64,000 nt of DNA from Bradyrhizobium embrapense (GTDB taxonomy: Bacteria; Pseudomonadota; Alphaproteobacteria; Rhizobiales; Xanthobacteraceae). Shown in pieces: positions 17,555 to 26,724 of the stretch. Positions within the stretch are counted from its first letter, which is position 1; each line of letters begins with the position of its first letter. The translations under genes and the position numbers were made by a program. Under the pieces are notes generated by a model, which worked only from the letters and a program-made list of their open reading frames with translations, was not told the origin of the DNA and made no database searches. The stretch is taken from the NCBI RefSeq assembly GCF_001189235.2, contig NZ_LFIP02000001.1, positions 930,001 to 994,000 on the forward strand, given 5' to 3'.

Positions 17555-18262
17555 TCATGCTATGGGCCGTACCACCCTTGTCAGCATCGGGAAATGCTTG
17601 TTGCCGCCGGCGAACGGCGGAAACTGGACGAAGTCGGCGCGCATGCGCTTGATCACGTCGGAGCCCAGTGCGCGCGCAAGGGCCTGCGGGCTGTCGAACA
17701 TCAGCCTGTTGCGCTGCATGTACTCGACCCGCTGCGACGGCAGCCGGTCGACCCAATCGATGCGCGTGTAGATCTCGATCTGGCGCACGTCCGGGAAGCT
17801 CCGCATGATCGTCGGATGATGCTCTAGGTAGTGCAAGTTCCAGGCATTCATGTCGTCGGCCGGCCCGGGATAGTGCACGAGGTAGCTGCACGGCGTGACC
17901 GTGCCGCTCGCATGCGTGGCGTCGTCGACCGGAAAAGCGCGCGTCACCATCGCCTGATGCGTCACGTCCAATCCGGCAAGGCTCGGCAACCCGCGACCTG
18001 CCGCAAGAGTAGCGAGCACACCGCCGCGATCGATCGCGGCCTCGCACGCAAACAGGTTCGGAAAGCGCAGCAGGAGCGCAAAAACCGGCCCGGCCCCGTC
18101 GGCCTTGTAGGGATGATCGACCGATTGCTCCAGAGGCGTAAACAGCAGGCCCTCGGCCATCTCCGGAATCGACCCGACCATGGCAGCCGCAGCCGTAACA
18201 TCATCCGGTTCAATTCGCCGTACGCCCGTCGGATCGGAGAACGTCAGGAACAGCGAGATCAT
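17555..18262 (-). CDS. EthD-like/dimeric alpha-beta barrel protein
   Basis: A 235-residue protein. The C-terminal half has an EthD-like pattern (CSYLVHYPGPADDMNAWNLH, HHPTIMRSFPDVRQIEIY, and a late DFVQFPPF), as in ferredoxin-like alpha-beta barrel proteins of catabolic operons. The N-terminal half (MISLFLTFSDP) looks like a second, weaker copy of the same fold. It overlaps the thioesterase gene by four bases (ATGA) and closes the operon that starts at 21887. The function is unknown; relatives act as small-molecule isomerases or accessory proteins. Confidence 0.75.
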   Translation of the reverse strand: MISLFLTFSDPTGVRRIEPDDVTAAAAMVGSIPEMAEGLLFTPLEQSVDHPYKADGAGPVFALLLRFPNLFACEAAIDRGGVLATLAAGRGLPSLAGLDVTHQAMVTRAFPVDDATHASGTVTPCSYLVHYPGPADDMNAWNLHYLEHHPTIMRSFPDVRQIEIYTRIDWVDRLPSQRVEYMQRNRLMFDSPQALARALGSDVIKRMRADFVQFPPFAGGNKHFPMLTRVVRPIA

Positions 18263-18690
18263 GATGCCGTCGCCTCCTCGCCGGCTTGCAGATGCGACAT
18301 GAGCGCCGCGCGGACGTCGTCGGGCCACGGAATCGCATGATGATCGACCAGCGACGTCGCCGCGAGTATCTGGCGGGCGCGCCAGCGCAGGCCATCTGCG
18401 CCCTCGATCACGTGTGACAAATGCAGCGACGCACGGCCGATCTTGACGATGCGCAGGCCGAATGTCAGGCGGTCGCCGAACTTCGACGGCCGCGAGAAGT
18501 CGCAGGTCAGATGCACCGTCGGGGTGCCGATCTTGCGGATCGTGATCAGCTCCGGCCAGCAGAACCCGATGGTCGACCAGAACTCCTCGACCACGCCGTT
18601 GAGGATGTTGAGGTAGGACGGGAAATAGGCGATCCCCGACGGATCGCAGTCGCCGAACCTCAGCTCGCGATCGAACGAGAACGACGTCAT
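18259..18690 (-). CDS. Acyl-CoA thioesterase, 4-hydroxybenzoyl-CoA thioesterase type
   Basis: A 143-residue hotdog-fold protein with the 4HBT signature RFGDCDPSGIAYFPSYLN, placing the catalytic aspartate at D16. The length is that of the family. Its start meets the FAH gene stop and its stop overlaps the EthD-like start, so the three are coupled. In this context an aromatic acyl-CoA such as anthraniloyl- or benzoyl-CoA is a fair guess for substrate, especially since the adjacent divergent operon encodes an oxidoreductase class that makes acyl-CoAs. Confidence 0.87.
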   Translation of the reverse strand: MTSFSFDRELRFGDCDPSGIAYFPSYLNILNGVVEEFWSTIGFCWPELITIRKIGTPTVHLTCDFSRPSKFGDRLTFGLRIVKIGRASLHLSHVIEGADGLRWRARQILAATSLVDHHAIPWPDDVRAALMSHLQAGEEATAS

Positions 18691-19598
18691 CAGATCGCGA
18701 CGACCGGGTGCCGGATGACGCCGACGCCATCGACGCCGGCCTCGACGACGTCACCGGGCCACAGCCATTCCTGCGGGCTCATCCCGGCGCCGACGCCTTC
18801 GGGCGTCCCGGTCGCGATGATGTCGCCGGGCTCGAGGGTCATGCCGGACGAGATGTCGGCGATCAAAGCCGGAATGTCGAAGATCATGTATTTGGTGTTG
18901 GAGTCCTGCTTCATGACGCCGTTCTTGGTCAGCCAGAGCCTGAGATCATGCGGATCAGGAATCTCATCCGCGGTCACGATGCAGGGGCCGAAGGGCGCGT
19001 AGGTGTCCATGCCCTTGGAGAAGATCCACTGCCCGGCACGGCGATTGTCGCGCGCGGAAATGTCGATCATCACGGAGTAGCCGAAGACATGATCCATCGC
19101 CTTCTCGACCGGGATGCGGGTCGCGGTCTTGCCGATAATGACGGCGAGTTCGACCTCCCAGTCGAGTTGCCGGGTCATCCTGGCATTGTGCTGGATCGCG
19201 GCGCCCGGCCCGATCACCGAGGTCGGCGGCTTGGAGAACACGACCGGCTGCTTGGGCAGATCCTTGTCGGTATCGAGGCTCCTGGCGGATTCCGCTACAT
19301 GCGCGCGATAGTTCAGCCCGATGCCGAAGATGTTCTTGCGCGGGCGCGGGATCGGCGCTTGCAGCTTTACGTCCTCGACCGCAACCGCCGAGCCGGCCGG
19401 GAATCGGCCATTGGCGTCCTCCAGTGCATCGCTGAGCGCAGGCAGTAGGGTCACGCTGTTGTCGATGAACGACAGCATATCACTCGGCCATGTTACACCG
19501 CTGGACGCACCAAGGTGCTCGACATCGACGACCAGTCCATTGACGAGGGCTCCAAGACGGGCGCCGCTTGAGCCCAAAGTGTAGGTGACAAGGCGCAT
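18690..19598 (-). CDS. Fumarylacetoacetate hydrolase-family protein
   Basis: A 302-residue FAH-fold hydrolase. The metal ligands E148 and E150 (DWEVELAVIIGK) and D179 are in place, with GIGLNYRAH and the late GDIIATGTPEGVG block. Family members hydrolyse fumarylpyruvate, acylpyruvates or related ring-cleavage products. It lies directly after a gentisate-dioxygenase-like gene in the same operon, so fumarylpyruvate or an amino analogue is the likely substrate, giving fumarate and pyruvate. Confidence 0.9.
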   Translation of the reverse strand: MRLVTYTLGSSGARLGALVNGLVVDVEHLGASSGVTWPSDMLSFIDNSVTLLPALSDALEDANGRFPAGSAVAVEDVKLQAPIPRPRKNIFGIGLNYRAHVAESARSLDTDKDLPKQPVVFSKPPTSVIGPGAAIQHNARMTRQLDWEVELAVIIGKTATRIPVEKAMDHVFGYSVMIDISARDNRRAGQWIFSKGMDTYAPFGPCIVTADEIPDPHDLRLWLTKNGVMKQDSNTKYMIFDIPALIADISSGMTLEPGDIIATGTPEGVGAGMSPQEWLWPGDVVEAGVDGVGVIRHPVVAI

Positions 19599-19640
19599 GA
19601 AAGCTCGATCCGCTTTTGGGTTGGGTTCTGCGAAATAATG

Positions 19641-20747
19641 TCAGGCCGCGACCGGCTGATGGCCGGCATTGTCGCCATAGGCTTCTTCCCGGTAGAGGCC
19701 GAGCCCTTCGATGACGGGGAGATCGTTGAAGCAAAACAGGCAGGCGTCTTCACTTTCGGACGCGTTGCCGTGCTCATGCCAGGCCCAGGAGGGAACGCAG
19801 AAGATGTCGCGCTCCCGCCATTCGAACCGCTTGCCGCCGATCACGGAATAGCCATGTCCTTTGGCGACCTGGTAGACGAAGCTTCCGGTGTGGCGGTGCG
19901 ATTTGGTTCTCTCGCCCGGCCGCAGCAGCTGCATGCTCGCGCCGATGGTCTGCATCACATGGCCGCCGGTGACCGGATTGACATAGTTCATCAGGATGCC
20001 GTCATAGGGCGATCCGTCGGTGGCGGCGGCGTATTTCTGCAGGGATTCGTAGGTCGGCTCCCACTCATATTTGAACATCGGCGAATAGCCGTTCGCCCAT
20101 CGCGAATCCGCCGGCCGCAGACCCGGATTGCCCCAGGTCCTGGTCATATCGTCGACGGGATAGCGGGAATCCTCCTGCTGTATTTTCGGGTGCACGACGA
20201 AGAAATTGGCCTCCAGCGCGTTGACCAGCGGAATGTCGAGCCCGTCCTGCCAGATGCACACCGAGCCGTCTGCCTCGACGCCATGCTCGTGCCAGGTGCC
20301 GTTCGGCGTCAGCACGAAATCACGCGCGCCGAGCGTCATCTTGTGGCCGTCGACGATGGTATAGGCGCCCTCGCCTTCCATGATGAAGCGGAGCGCCGAG
20401 GCCGAGTGCGCGTGGGCGGAGGCCACTTCGCCCGGGTGCATCACCTGCAAACCCGAATAGAGCCAGCCGACCGCGGCCGACACGTCGCGGCGACCGGGAT
20501 TGCTGAGATAGATTACCCGCCGTCCCGCCTTCTCCGGCGAAACCAGCTCCACGGAGCGCAGCACGTGCTCACGCAGATCGCTGTAGCGCCAGAGCACAGG
20601 AACGGACGCCGACTGCGGCTGCCACGGCTCGATCTTGTTGGCGACCGTCCACAGCGCGCCGGCCTCGAACTTCTCGAGATCCCTGTAGTAGGCCTTGAGC
20701 TCCGGGGTATCCTCGACATTGGCCCGGCCGATGACGTTCTCGCCCAT
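19641..20747 (-). CDS. Gentisate 1,2-dioxygenase-like bicupin
   Basis: A 368-residue protein with two cupin domains. The N-terminal cupin has the iron ligands H112 and H114 (ASAHAHSASALRF) and a third histidine around H153/H155 (TWHEHG). The C-terminal cupin keeps a similar KSHRHTGSF and WAWHEHGN set, so both sites could bind metal. Gentisate dioxygenase cleaves the ring between carboxyl and hydroxyl carbons; relatives accept salicylate, 1-hydroxy-2-naphthoate or 5-aminosalicylate. The FAH-family gene follows 42 bases on. Gentisate or 5-hydroxyanthranilate is a reasonable substrate. Confidence 0.9.
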   Translation of the reverse strand: MGENVIGRANVEDTPELKAYYRDLEKFEAGALWTVANKIEPWQPQSASVPVLWRYSDLREHVLRSVELVSPEKAGRRVIYLSNPGRRDVSAAVGWLYSGLQVMHPGEVASAHAHSASALRFIMEGEGAYTIVDGHKMTLGARDFVLTPNGTWHEHGVEADGSVCIWQDGLDIPLVNALEANFFVVHPKIQQEDSRYPVDDMTRTWGNPGLRPADSRWANGYSPMFKYEWEPTYESLQKYAAATDGSPYDGILMNYVNPVTGGHVMQTIGASMQLLRPGERTKSHRHTGSFVYQVAKGHGYSVIGGKRFEWRERDIFCVPSWAWHEHGNASESEDACLFCFNDLPVIEGLGLYREEAYGDNAGHQPVAA

Positions 20748-20858
20748 CCTGTCCTCCAGGTCTTATCTCAGTCTCATGCAGTCCTGTCGCCGCGTCCACG
20801 ACTGTCGTCCTGGCCTTCGCCAGAACGACGGTGATGAGGGATCGCGCTTCAAGTCCCA

Positions 20859-21887
20859 TCATTCCGTCCTGCCTGGGATTGAGACGAAGCTCACCTGCTC
20901 CGCGACGTCGGCCGCTAGGCGTTCGTCGTCCGAAAGGCCGAGCGGTGCCAGCGGCCGGCGATTGACCCGCAGATCGAAGATGTCGAACCGGTTATAATGC
21001 CCGACGATGTCGTGCATCTGCTTCGGCTGAATGCAGCGCTCGAGGTCGATATCGGCATAGACGACGCCTTCATCGTCGATCAGCGGCGCGCCGACGACGC
21101 GGCCATCGGGTCCGATCACGCCGGAGAATGCGCTCGACTTACGCTGCAGGCGCGCCCGCGCATCGTGCACGACGGTCTCCATCGCTGCGATGATCTCCTC
21201 GGAGACGGTCGAGCAGGAAACGATCGTGAAGATCTTTCCCTCGAAGGAATGGGCGATGGCGCGCAGCTTGATCGCCTCCGCCATGTCGTAGTCCGGCGGC
21301 GCGACGGGAAGCGAGATGTAGCTTGCGACGTGAACCAGCTCGCCCTGCCCGAGCAGCGCGAAGCGCGCGAGCGTGTTGGTGTTCTCGCCGCAGGCGAGCC
21401 CGCCGAGACGCCCGATCTCGGTGTCGTAGACGCGCAGGCTCGAGCCGTCGCCGCCGGTCCAGGTCAGCTTCTCTGCCCAGGTCGGCACCAGCTTGCCGTG
21501 CTTGCCGAGCAGCGTTCCGTCCGGGCCGATGAAGACCAGCGTGTTGTAGATTGCGCCGAGCGACACCGGACTGCGCTCATTGACGCCGAGGACGACGTAG
21601 CACCCGCTATCGCGCGCCGCCTTGCGTACGACGTCGATCTCGGGGCCCGGCACCAGCACCGACGCCTTGACGAGCTTCTCGAACCAGGCGCTTCCGGTGA
21701 CGGGATCGGTGATCCAGTTCCAGTAGGGATAGCCGGGCACGAAGACTTCGGGGAACGCGACCAGCCGTGCACCGTTCGCCGCGGCCTCACGCACCAGTGA
21801 GGCAGCCTTGTCGACGGTCGCGGCAGCGTCGAGAAAGACAGGAGAAGCCTGGACGGCGGCGGCTCGAAAGCGCGGCAGCTTCAGCAT
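20859..21887 (-). CDS. Nitrilase-type carbon-nitrogen hydrolase
   Basis: A 342-residue nitrilase-branch enzyme with the full triad: E47 (AFPEVFVPGYPYW), K132 (GKHGKLVPTWAEK) and nucleophile C166 (GGLACGENTN). The GYPYW and CGEN contexts are typical of true nitrilases, which convert nitriles to acids. It heads the minus-strand operon, divergent from iorAB. Next to auxin-like catabolic genes, indole-3-acetonitrile or another arylacetonitrile is an attractive substrate, but this is inference. Confidence 0.9.
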   Translation of the reverse strand: MLKLPRFRAAAVQASPVFLDAAATVDKAASLVREAAANGARLVAFPEVFVPGYPYWNWITDPVTGSAWFEKLVKASVLVPGPEIDVVRKAARDSGCYVVLGVNERSPVSLGAIYNTLVFIGPDGTLLGKHGKLVPTWAEKLTWTGGDGSSLRVYDTEIGRLGGLACGENTNTLARFALLGQGELVHVASYISLPVAPPDYDMAEAIKLRAIAHSFEGKIFTIVSCSTVSEEIIAAMETVVHDARARLQRKSSAFSGVIGPDGRVVGAPLIDDEGVVYADIDLERCIQPKQMHDIVGHYNRFDIFDLRVNRRPLAPLGLSDDERLAADVAEQVSFVSIPGRTE

Positions 21888-21951
21888 TGGCCCTACCCTG
21901 TCGCCGGCTCATAATCGTCGCCTGGAGCAAAGCCCATGGCGGGCACAGCGT

Positions 21952-21999
21952 TTGACTTACTTTACATGTAAACGTATGCTATAGCATATTTCTGGAGGG
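21952..21999 (+). promoter_or_regulatory. iorA promoter with two palindromic operators and RBS
   Basis: TTGACT (21952-21957) and TATGCT (21975-21980) are 17 bases apart, a good sigma-70-type promoter. The spacer contains the perfect 12-bp palindrome TTTACATGTAAA (21961-21972). The -10 box is part of a perfect 14-bp palindrome, TATGCTATAGCATA (21975-21988). GGAGGG at 21994-21999 precedes the iorA ATG. The layout suits repression by a dimeric regulator such as the MarR proteins encoded downstream. The nitrilase operon reads the other way from the same intergenic region. Confidence 0.7.
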
Positions 22000-22003
22000 T
22001 GCA

Positions 22004-24163
22004 ATGGCTGAACGGTCTTTTGCTCGCGAGGTCGAGGATCTCCGGCTCGGCGACGGCGACACCTTCCGCGGCGAAGGCATCCTCGCCATCACCAAGGCAC
22101 TTCTGCAATCCGGTGTCTCTTATGTCGGCGGCTATCAGGGCTCGCCGATCTCGCATCTGATGGACGTGCTGGCCGACGCGAAGGACGTGCTCGACGATCT
22201 CGGCGTCGTGTTCCAGAGTTCCGCCAATGAAGCGGCGGCGGCGGCGATGCTTTCGGCTTCGGTGATGTATCCGCTGCGCGGCGCGGTGGCGTGGAAGTCG
22301 ACCGTCGGCACCAACGTTGCCTCCGACGCGTTGGCCAATCTCGCCTCCGGCGGCGTCACCGGCGGCACCATGATCATCGTCGGCGAGGATTACGGCGAAG
22401 GCTCCTCGATCATGCAGGAGCGCACCCATGCCTTTGCGATGAAATCGCAGATCTGGCTGCTCGATCCGCGCCCCGATCATGAATGCATCGTCAATCTGAT
22501 CGAGAAGGGCTTCGAGCTCTCGGAGGTCTCCAACACCCCTGTGATGCTGGAGGTGCGCGTCCGCGCCTGCCACATGCACGGCAGCTTTGCCTGCAAGGAC
22601 AATGTCAGGCCCGCCCACACCATCAAGGACGCCCTGAACAATCCGAAGCGCGACGTCGGCCGCATCGTGCTGCCGCCGGCGGCCTACGAGCATGAGCAGG
22701 AGAAGATCAGGACGCGGATGCCTGCAGCGATCAACTTCGTCCGCGACAACAGGCTGAATGAATGGATGGGGCCGAAGCAGGGCAAGGTCGGCATCATCAT
22801 GCAGGGCGGGATGTACAACAACGTCATCCGCGCGCTGCAATATCTCGGGCTGTCGGATGCCTACGGCAACACGCAGGTTCCGCTTTACGTCATGAACGTC
22901 ACCTACCCCGTGATCGACACCGAGGTCGCCGAATTCTGCCTCGACAAGGACGCCGTCCTGATCGTCGAGGAAGGCCAACCGGAATATCTGGAGCAGGCGA
23001 TCAACACCGTGCTGCGCCGCAGGGATATCCAGGCGCGTGTCCACGGCAAGGACGTGCTGCCGATGGGCGGCGACTACACCGCGCAGGTGCTGCTCGGTGG
23101 CATCAGAGAATTCATCGAGAAAACCGAACCGCGGCTGCTCGGCAACCGGCCGCCGGCGCCGGACGCAAGCTCCGTGCTGGGCCAGCCCGAGGTCGAGAAG
23201 CTGAAGCACGTCGTGCCGGCGCGGCCGCCCGGGCTCTGCACCGGCTGTCCGGAGCGGCCGATCTTCGCCGCCATGAAGCTGGTCGAAAGCGAGCTCGGCG
23301 AGCACCATGTCTCCGCCGACATCGGCTGTCACTTGTTCTCGATCCTGCCGCCCTTCAACATCGGGGCGACCACCATGGGCTTTGGCCTCGGCCCGGCCTC
23401 GACCTCGGCCTTCAACGTCAAGGCCGACAAGCGCTCGATCGCCGTGATGGGTGACGGCGGCTTCTGGCACAACGGCCTGACCAGCGGCATCGGCAACGCC
23501 GTGTTCAACAAGCATGACGGCGTGTTCGTCATCGTCGACAATTACTACACCTCGGCGACCGGCGGTCAGGACATCCTGTCGTCGCGCGCGATCAGCAAGC
23601 GGCGCAACACCAACAACTCGATCGTGCAGGCCGTGAAGGGCATCGGCGGGCAATGGGTCCGGCAGATCGACCGCACCTACGATGTCGGCCGGATGCGCGA
23701 CACGCTGAAGGAGGCGCTGACGACCAAGGAGCAAGGCCCCAAGGTCATCGTCGCGTCCTCCGAATGCATGCTGAACAAGCAGCGCCGGGTGAAGCCGCAG
23801 ATCAGCAAGGCGATCAAGGACGGCGTACGCACCGTCAAGGAGCGCTTCGGCGTCGACGAGGACGTCTGCACCGGCGACCACGCCTGCATCCGCCTCTCCG
23901 GCTGCCCGTCGCTCTCGGTCAAGCAGCTCGACGATCCCCTGCGCGACGATCCCGTCGCGGCGATCGACAATTCCTGCGTCGGGTGCGGCAATTGCGGCGA
24001 GGTCGCGGACGCGGCGGTGCTGTGTCCCTCGTTCTACCGCGCGGACGTCATTCACAATCCGACCGGCTGGGACAAGTTCAAGTCCAAGGTCGCCATGGCC
24101 GTCATCGGCTGGCTGCAGCGGCGGCGCGATCGCCGGCGTCCGGCCCTCGAGGCTCTGGCGTGA
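22004..24163 (+). CDS. Indolepyruvate ferredoxin oxidoreductase alpha subunit (IorA-like)
   Basis: A 719-residue 2-oxoacid:ferredoxin oxidoreductase subunit. The N-terminal pyrimidine-binding region includes YVGGYQGSPISHLMD. The TPP pyrophosphate motif is GDGGFWHNG near residue 482, followed by the NYYTSATGGQ segment. The C-terminus carries a two-cluster ferredoxin part (CTGDHAC near 622, CVGCGNC near 658, plus a late LCPSF). The enzyme class decarboxylates aryl 2-oxoacids to acyl-CoA, passing electrons to ferredoxin. Indolepyruvate is the named substrate, but an arylglyoxylate such as isatinate would suit this locus. The partner IorB gene follows 10 bases later. Confidence 0.92.
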   Translation: MAERSFAREVEDLRLGDGDTFRGEGILAITKALLQSGVSYVGGYQGSPISHLMDVLADAKDVLDDLGVVFQSSANEAAAAAMLSASVMYPLRGAVAWKSTVGTNVASDALANLASGGVTGGTMIIVGEDYGEGSSIMQERTHAFAMKSQIWLLDPRPDHECIVNLIEKGFELSEVSNTPVMLEVRVRACHMHGSFACKDNVRPAHTIKDALNNPKRDVGRIVLPPAAYEHEQEKIRTRMPAAINFVRDNRLNEWMGPKQGKVGIIMQGGMYNNVIRALQYLGLSDAYGNTQVPLYVMNVTYPVIDTEVAEFCLDKDAVLIVEEGQPEYLEQAINTVLRRRDIQARVHGKDVLPMGGDYTAQVLLGGIREFIEKTEPRLLGNRPPAPDASSVLGQPEVEKLKHVVPARPPGLCTGCPERPIFAAMKLVESELGEHHVSADIGCHLFSILPPFNIGATTMGFGLGPASTSAFNVKADKRSIAVMGDGGFWHNGLTSGIGNAVFNKHDGVFVIVDNYYTSATGGQDILSSRAISKRRNTNNSIVQAVKGIGGQWVRQIDRTYDVGRMRDTLKEALTTKEQGPKVIVASSECMLNKQRRVKPQISKAIKDGVRTVKERFGVDEDVCTGDHACIRLSGCPSLSVKQLDDPLRDDPVAAIDNSCVGCGNCGEVADAAVLCPSFYRADVIHNPTGWDKFKSKVAMAVIGWLQRRRDRRRPALEALA

Positions 24164-24173
24164 GAGCTCTGGC

Positions 24174-25739
24174 ATGAGAGACGAAACGGTCAAACTGGCG
24201 CTGCCCGCCGCAGGTGATGCGACCGAGCGGCCGATCTCGATCGCGATCGTCGCGATGGGTGGCCAGGGCGGCGGCGTGCTCACCGACTGGATCGTCCAGC
24301 TCGCCGAGAACCATGGCTGGGTTGCGCAGTCGACCTCGGTGCCCGGCGTCGCCCAGCGCACCGGCGCCACGATCTACTATATCGAGGCGATGCCGCCGCT
24401 CGACGGCCGCAAGCCTATCCTGTCGCTGATGCCGACGCCGGGCGACGTCGACGTGGTGATGGCGGCGGAATTCATGGAAGCCGGCCGCTCGATCCTGCGC
24501 GGCCTGGTGACGCCGGACCGCACCACGCTGATCGCATCCAATCACCGGACATTCGCGATCGGCGAGAAGATCGCACCGGGCAACGGCATCGCCGACCAGG
24601 GCGCGGTGACCGGCGCCATCGGGGTCGCCGCCAAGACCGAGATCATCTTCGACATGAACGCGCTGGCGATCGCCAACGGCAGCGTGATCTCGGCCGCGAT
24701 GTTCGGCGCGCTCGCAGGCGCCGGCGTGCTGAGTTTTGGCCGCGAGAGCTATCTCGACGTGATCCGCGCCGGCGACAAGGGCGCACAGGCCAGCGTCCGC
24801 GCGTTCGAGGCTGCGTTCGACCGCGTGCAGTCGAAATCCCCGGAGCCGACGCCGCCTTTGAAATCGAAGGCGCCCGACACCGCCCCCGCTCCGGCTGCGC
24901 TGGATCCCCATCTTGCCGGCCTCGCCGCCCGGCTGACGCAGGAGTTGCCCGCGGCCGTGCAGGCGATGGGCCGCGCCGGGCTGAAGAAGGTCGTCGATTT
25001 CCAGGACGTCGCCTATGGCGGCGAATATCTCGATATCCTCGGCAAGCTTCACGCTGCTGATCGCAGCGCCGGCGGCGCCGAGCGCAACTTTGCCTTCAGC
25101 GAGATCGCCGCAAAATATCTCGCCAACGCCATGACCTATGACGACGTCATCCGCGTTGCCGATCTCAAGACCAGATCGGGCCGCCGCGCGCGGATCGAAG
25201 GCGAGCTCGAACTATCCGAGGGTCAGGTGCTCCAGACCACCGAGTTCATGCATCCCCGCATGGAAGAGGTGATGGGCATGCTCCCGGTGGGCCTCGGCCG
25301 CTGGCTTGAAGCGAGGCCGCGCCTGCTCGGTTGGCTCGATCGCCGAGTCAACAAGGGACGCCGGATCCGGACCTACTCGCTGCCCTGGTTCCTCGCGCTC
25401 TATGCCGTCGGCGGACTTCGCGGCATGCGCCGCCGCTCGCTGCGTCACGCCATCGAGACGGCGCATCGCGACGAATGGCTCACGGCCGCGACCGAGGCCG
25501 TCCGAACCAACTATCAGTTGGGCGTCGAGATCCTGCAGTGCCGACGCCTCGTCAAAGGCTATTCCGACACCCACAGCCGCGGCCTGTCGAAATTCGACAG
25601 GACGCTGGCCGCGATCAAGCTGGTCGCGCCGCGCGAGGATGCCGCCGACTGGGCGCGCCGGCTGAGGGAAGCCGCGCTGAAGGATGCCGCCGGCAACGAG
25701 CTCGACGGCGTGATCCGGACCATCAAGAGTTTTGCGTGA
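24174..25739 (+). CDS. Indolepyruvate oxidoreductase beta subunit (IorB-like) with C-terminal DUF6537-type extension
   Basis: A 521-residue protein. Residues 20-215 are the gamma-type domain of 2-oxoacid oxidoreductases (AIVAMGGQGGGVLTDWIVQL, the VPGVAQRTGAT segment, and the NALAIANGSVISAAMFGALAGAG end). From about 225 a long C-terminal domain follows, with the RRLVKGYSDTHSRGLSKFD block seen in single-polypeptide proteobacterial IOR proteins. IorB of archaea is only about 200 residues, so the extension is the main difference. It is coupled to the MarR gene by a TGATG overlap. Confidence 0.9.
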   Translation: MRDETVKLALPAAGDATERPISIAIVAMGGQGGGVLTDWIVQLAENHGWVAQSTSVPGVAQRTGATIYYIEAMPPLDGRKPILSLMPTPGDVDVVMAAEFMEAGRSILRGLVTPDRTTLIASNHRTFAIGEKIAPGNGIADQGAVTGAIGVAAKTEIIFDMNALAIANGSVISAAMFGALAGAGVLSFGRESYLDVIRAGDKGAQASVRAFEAAFDRVQSKSPEPTPPLKSKAPDTAPAPAALDPHLAGLAARLTQELPAAVQAMGRAGLKKVVDFQDVAYGGEYLDILGKLHAADRSAGGAERNFAFSEIAAKYLANAMTYDDVIRVADLKTRSGRRARIEGELELSEGQVLQTTEFMHPRMEEVMGMLPVGLGRWLEARPRLLGWLDRRVNKGRRIRTYSLPWFLALYAVGGLRGMRRRSLRHAIETAHRDEWLTAATEAVRTNYQLGVEILQCRRLVKGYSDTHSRGLSKFDRTLAAIKLVAPREDAADWARRLREAALKDAAGNELDGVIRTIKSFA

Positions 25740-26233
25740 TGCCGGCAGCACTCAAGGAGAGCACCGCCCCCGCATACGGCCAGATTGAAACCCGGCTGTG
25801 GCTGCAACTGCTGTCGCTGCACGGCGAGCTGTTTGCGTCGCTGAATTCGATGCTGAGCTCGGAATTCGGGTTGTCGCTGGCCAAGTTCGACGTGCTGGCG
25901 CAGCTCGACCGCTACCGGGAGGGCCTCGCGCTCGGACAGTTGTCGCAGAACCTGAAAGTGTCCGGCGGCAACGTCTCCGGCCTGGTGCAGCGCCTGGTGG
26001 CTGACGACCTGATCAGCAAGGAGATGTCGAGCGAGGACCGCCGGTCGTTCATCGTGCGCCTGACGCCGAAAGGCGAAGCCCTGTTCAGGAAGGCGGCCGA
26101 CGTGCACAAGCGGCATCTCAGCGAACGGCTCGAAAGTATTCCCGCCCGGGAGCTGGAGACCGCACTGTCGGTGCTGCGGTCCCTCGCCTCGAAACTCGGC
26201 AGCGAAAGCAAGAAGCAGGGTCGCAGGACATAA
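25739..26233 (+). CDS. MarR-family transcriptional regulator
   Basis: A 164-residue MarR protein whose ATG overlaps the iorB stop (TGATG). The winged helix covers about residues 45-110 (LSLAKFDVLAQLDRYREG, QNLKVSGGNVSGLVQRLVADDL, SEDRRSFIVRLT). It is a paralogue of the regulator at 3543-4049. As part of the iorAB operon it is likely to autoregulate through the palindromes at 21961-21988. Regulators of auxin catabolism in plant-associated bacteria are commonly of this family. Confidence 0.92.
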   Translation: MPAALKESTAPAYGQIETRLWLQLLSLHGELFASLNSMLSSEFGLSLAKFDVLAQLDRYREGLALGQLSQNLKVSGGNVSGLVQRLVADDLISKEMSSEDRRSFIVRLTPKGEALFRKAADVHKRHLSERLESIPARELETALSVLRSLASKLGSESKKQGRRT

Positions 26234-26715
26234 TGGCCAAAGACTCCAGGAGCAGATGGAAATCCGGTCCACCGCGGACACGGGACCAGCTGCAAAGCTA
26301 CATTCCCTATCTCTTCAACCGGCTCGCCAATCGCTGGAACCTGGATCAGAACCGCGATCTCAGCGAGCACAACATCAACAACGTCGTGTTCCGGACGCTG
26401 TCGGTGCTGTTCATCTACAAGACCCTGACCGTCAACGAGATCGCCGTTTTGGCCGTCACCGAGCAGTCGACCGCGAGCCGCATGATCGAGTCGATGGTGT
26501 CATCGGGTCTCGTCAAGCGCGAGATCGCAGAAGAAGACCAGCGTCGCCGCGTCGTCGGACTGACCGCGGAGGGTGAGGCGCTGCTGCGCAAGATCTGGCC
26601 GATCATGGAAAAAAATTACGACCGGCTGACGGTGGGCATCGATCCCGACGAGATCGAGGTGTGCGCCCGGGTGCTGGCCAAGATGGTCGAGAACATCCGC
26701 CAAAACCAGATCTGA
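26233..26715 (+). CDS. Second MarR-family winged-helix regulator
   Basis: A 160-residue MarR-like protein starting at the TAATG overlap with the previous gene. The HTH and wing are visible (NEIAVLAVTEQSTASRMIESMVSSGL, EEDQRRRVVGLT). It differs from the upstream MarR and looks like a separate subfamily. Two different MarR genes in tandem at the end of a catabolic operon could mean sensing of two intermediates or heteromeric control. It is convergent with the operon starting at 31862. Confidence 0.88.
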   Translation: MAKDSRSRWKSGPPRTRDQLQSYIPYLFNRLANRWNLDQNRDLSEHNINNVVFRTLSVLFIYKTLTVNEIAVLAVTEQSTASRMIESMVSSGLVKREIAEEDQRRRVVGLTAEGEALLRKIWPIMEKNYDRLTVGIDPDEIEVCARVLAKMVENIRQNQI

Positions 26716-26724
26716 TCGCCGCGA

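Noticed and set aside
21962..24370. Long minus-strand frame opposite iorA
   Set aside because: Ala/Asp/Arg-rich shadow of a high-GC gene; iorA on the plus strand has clear motifs.
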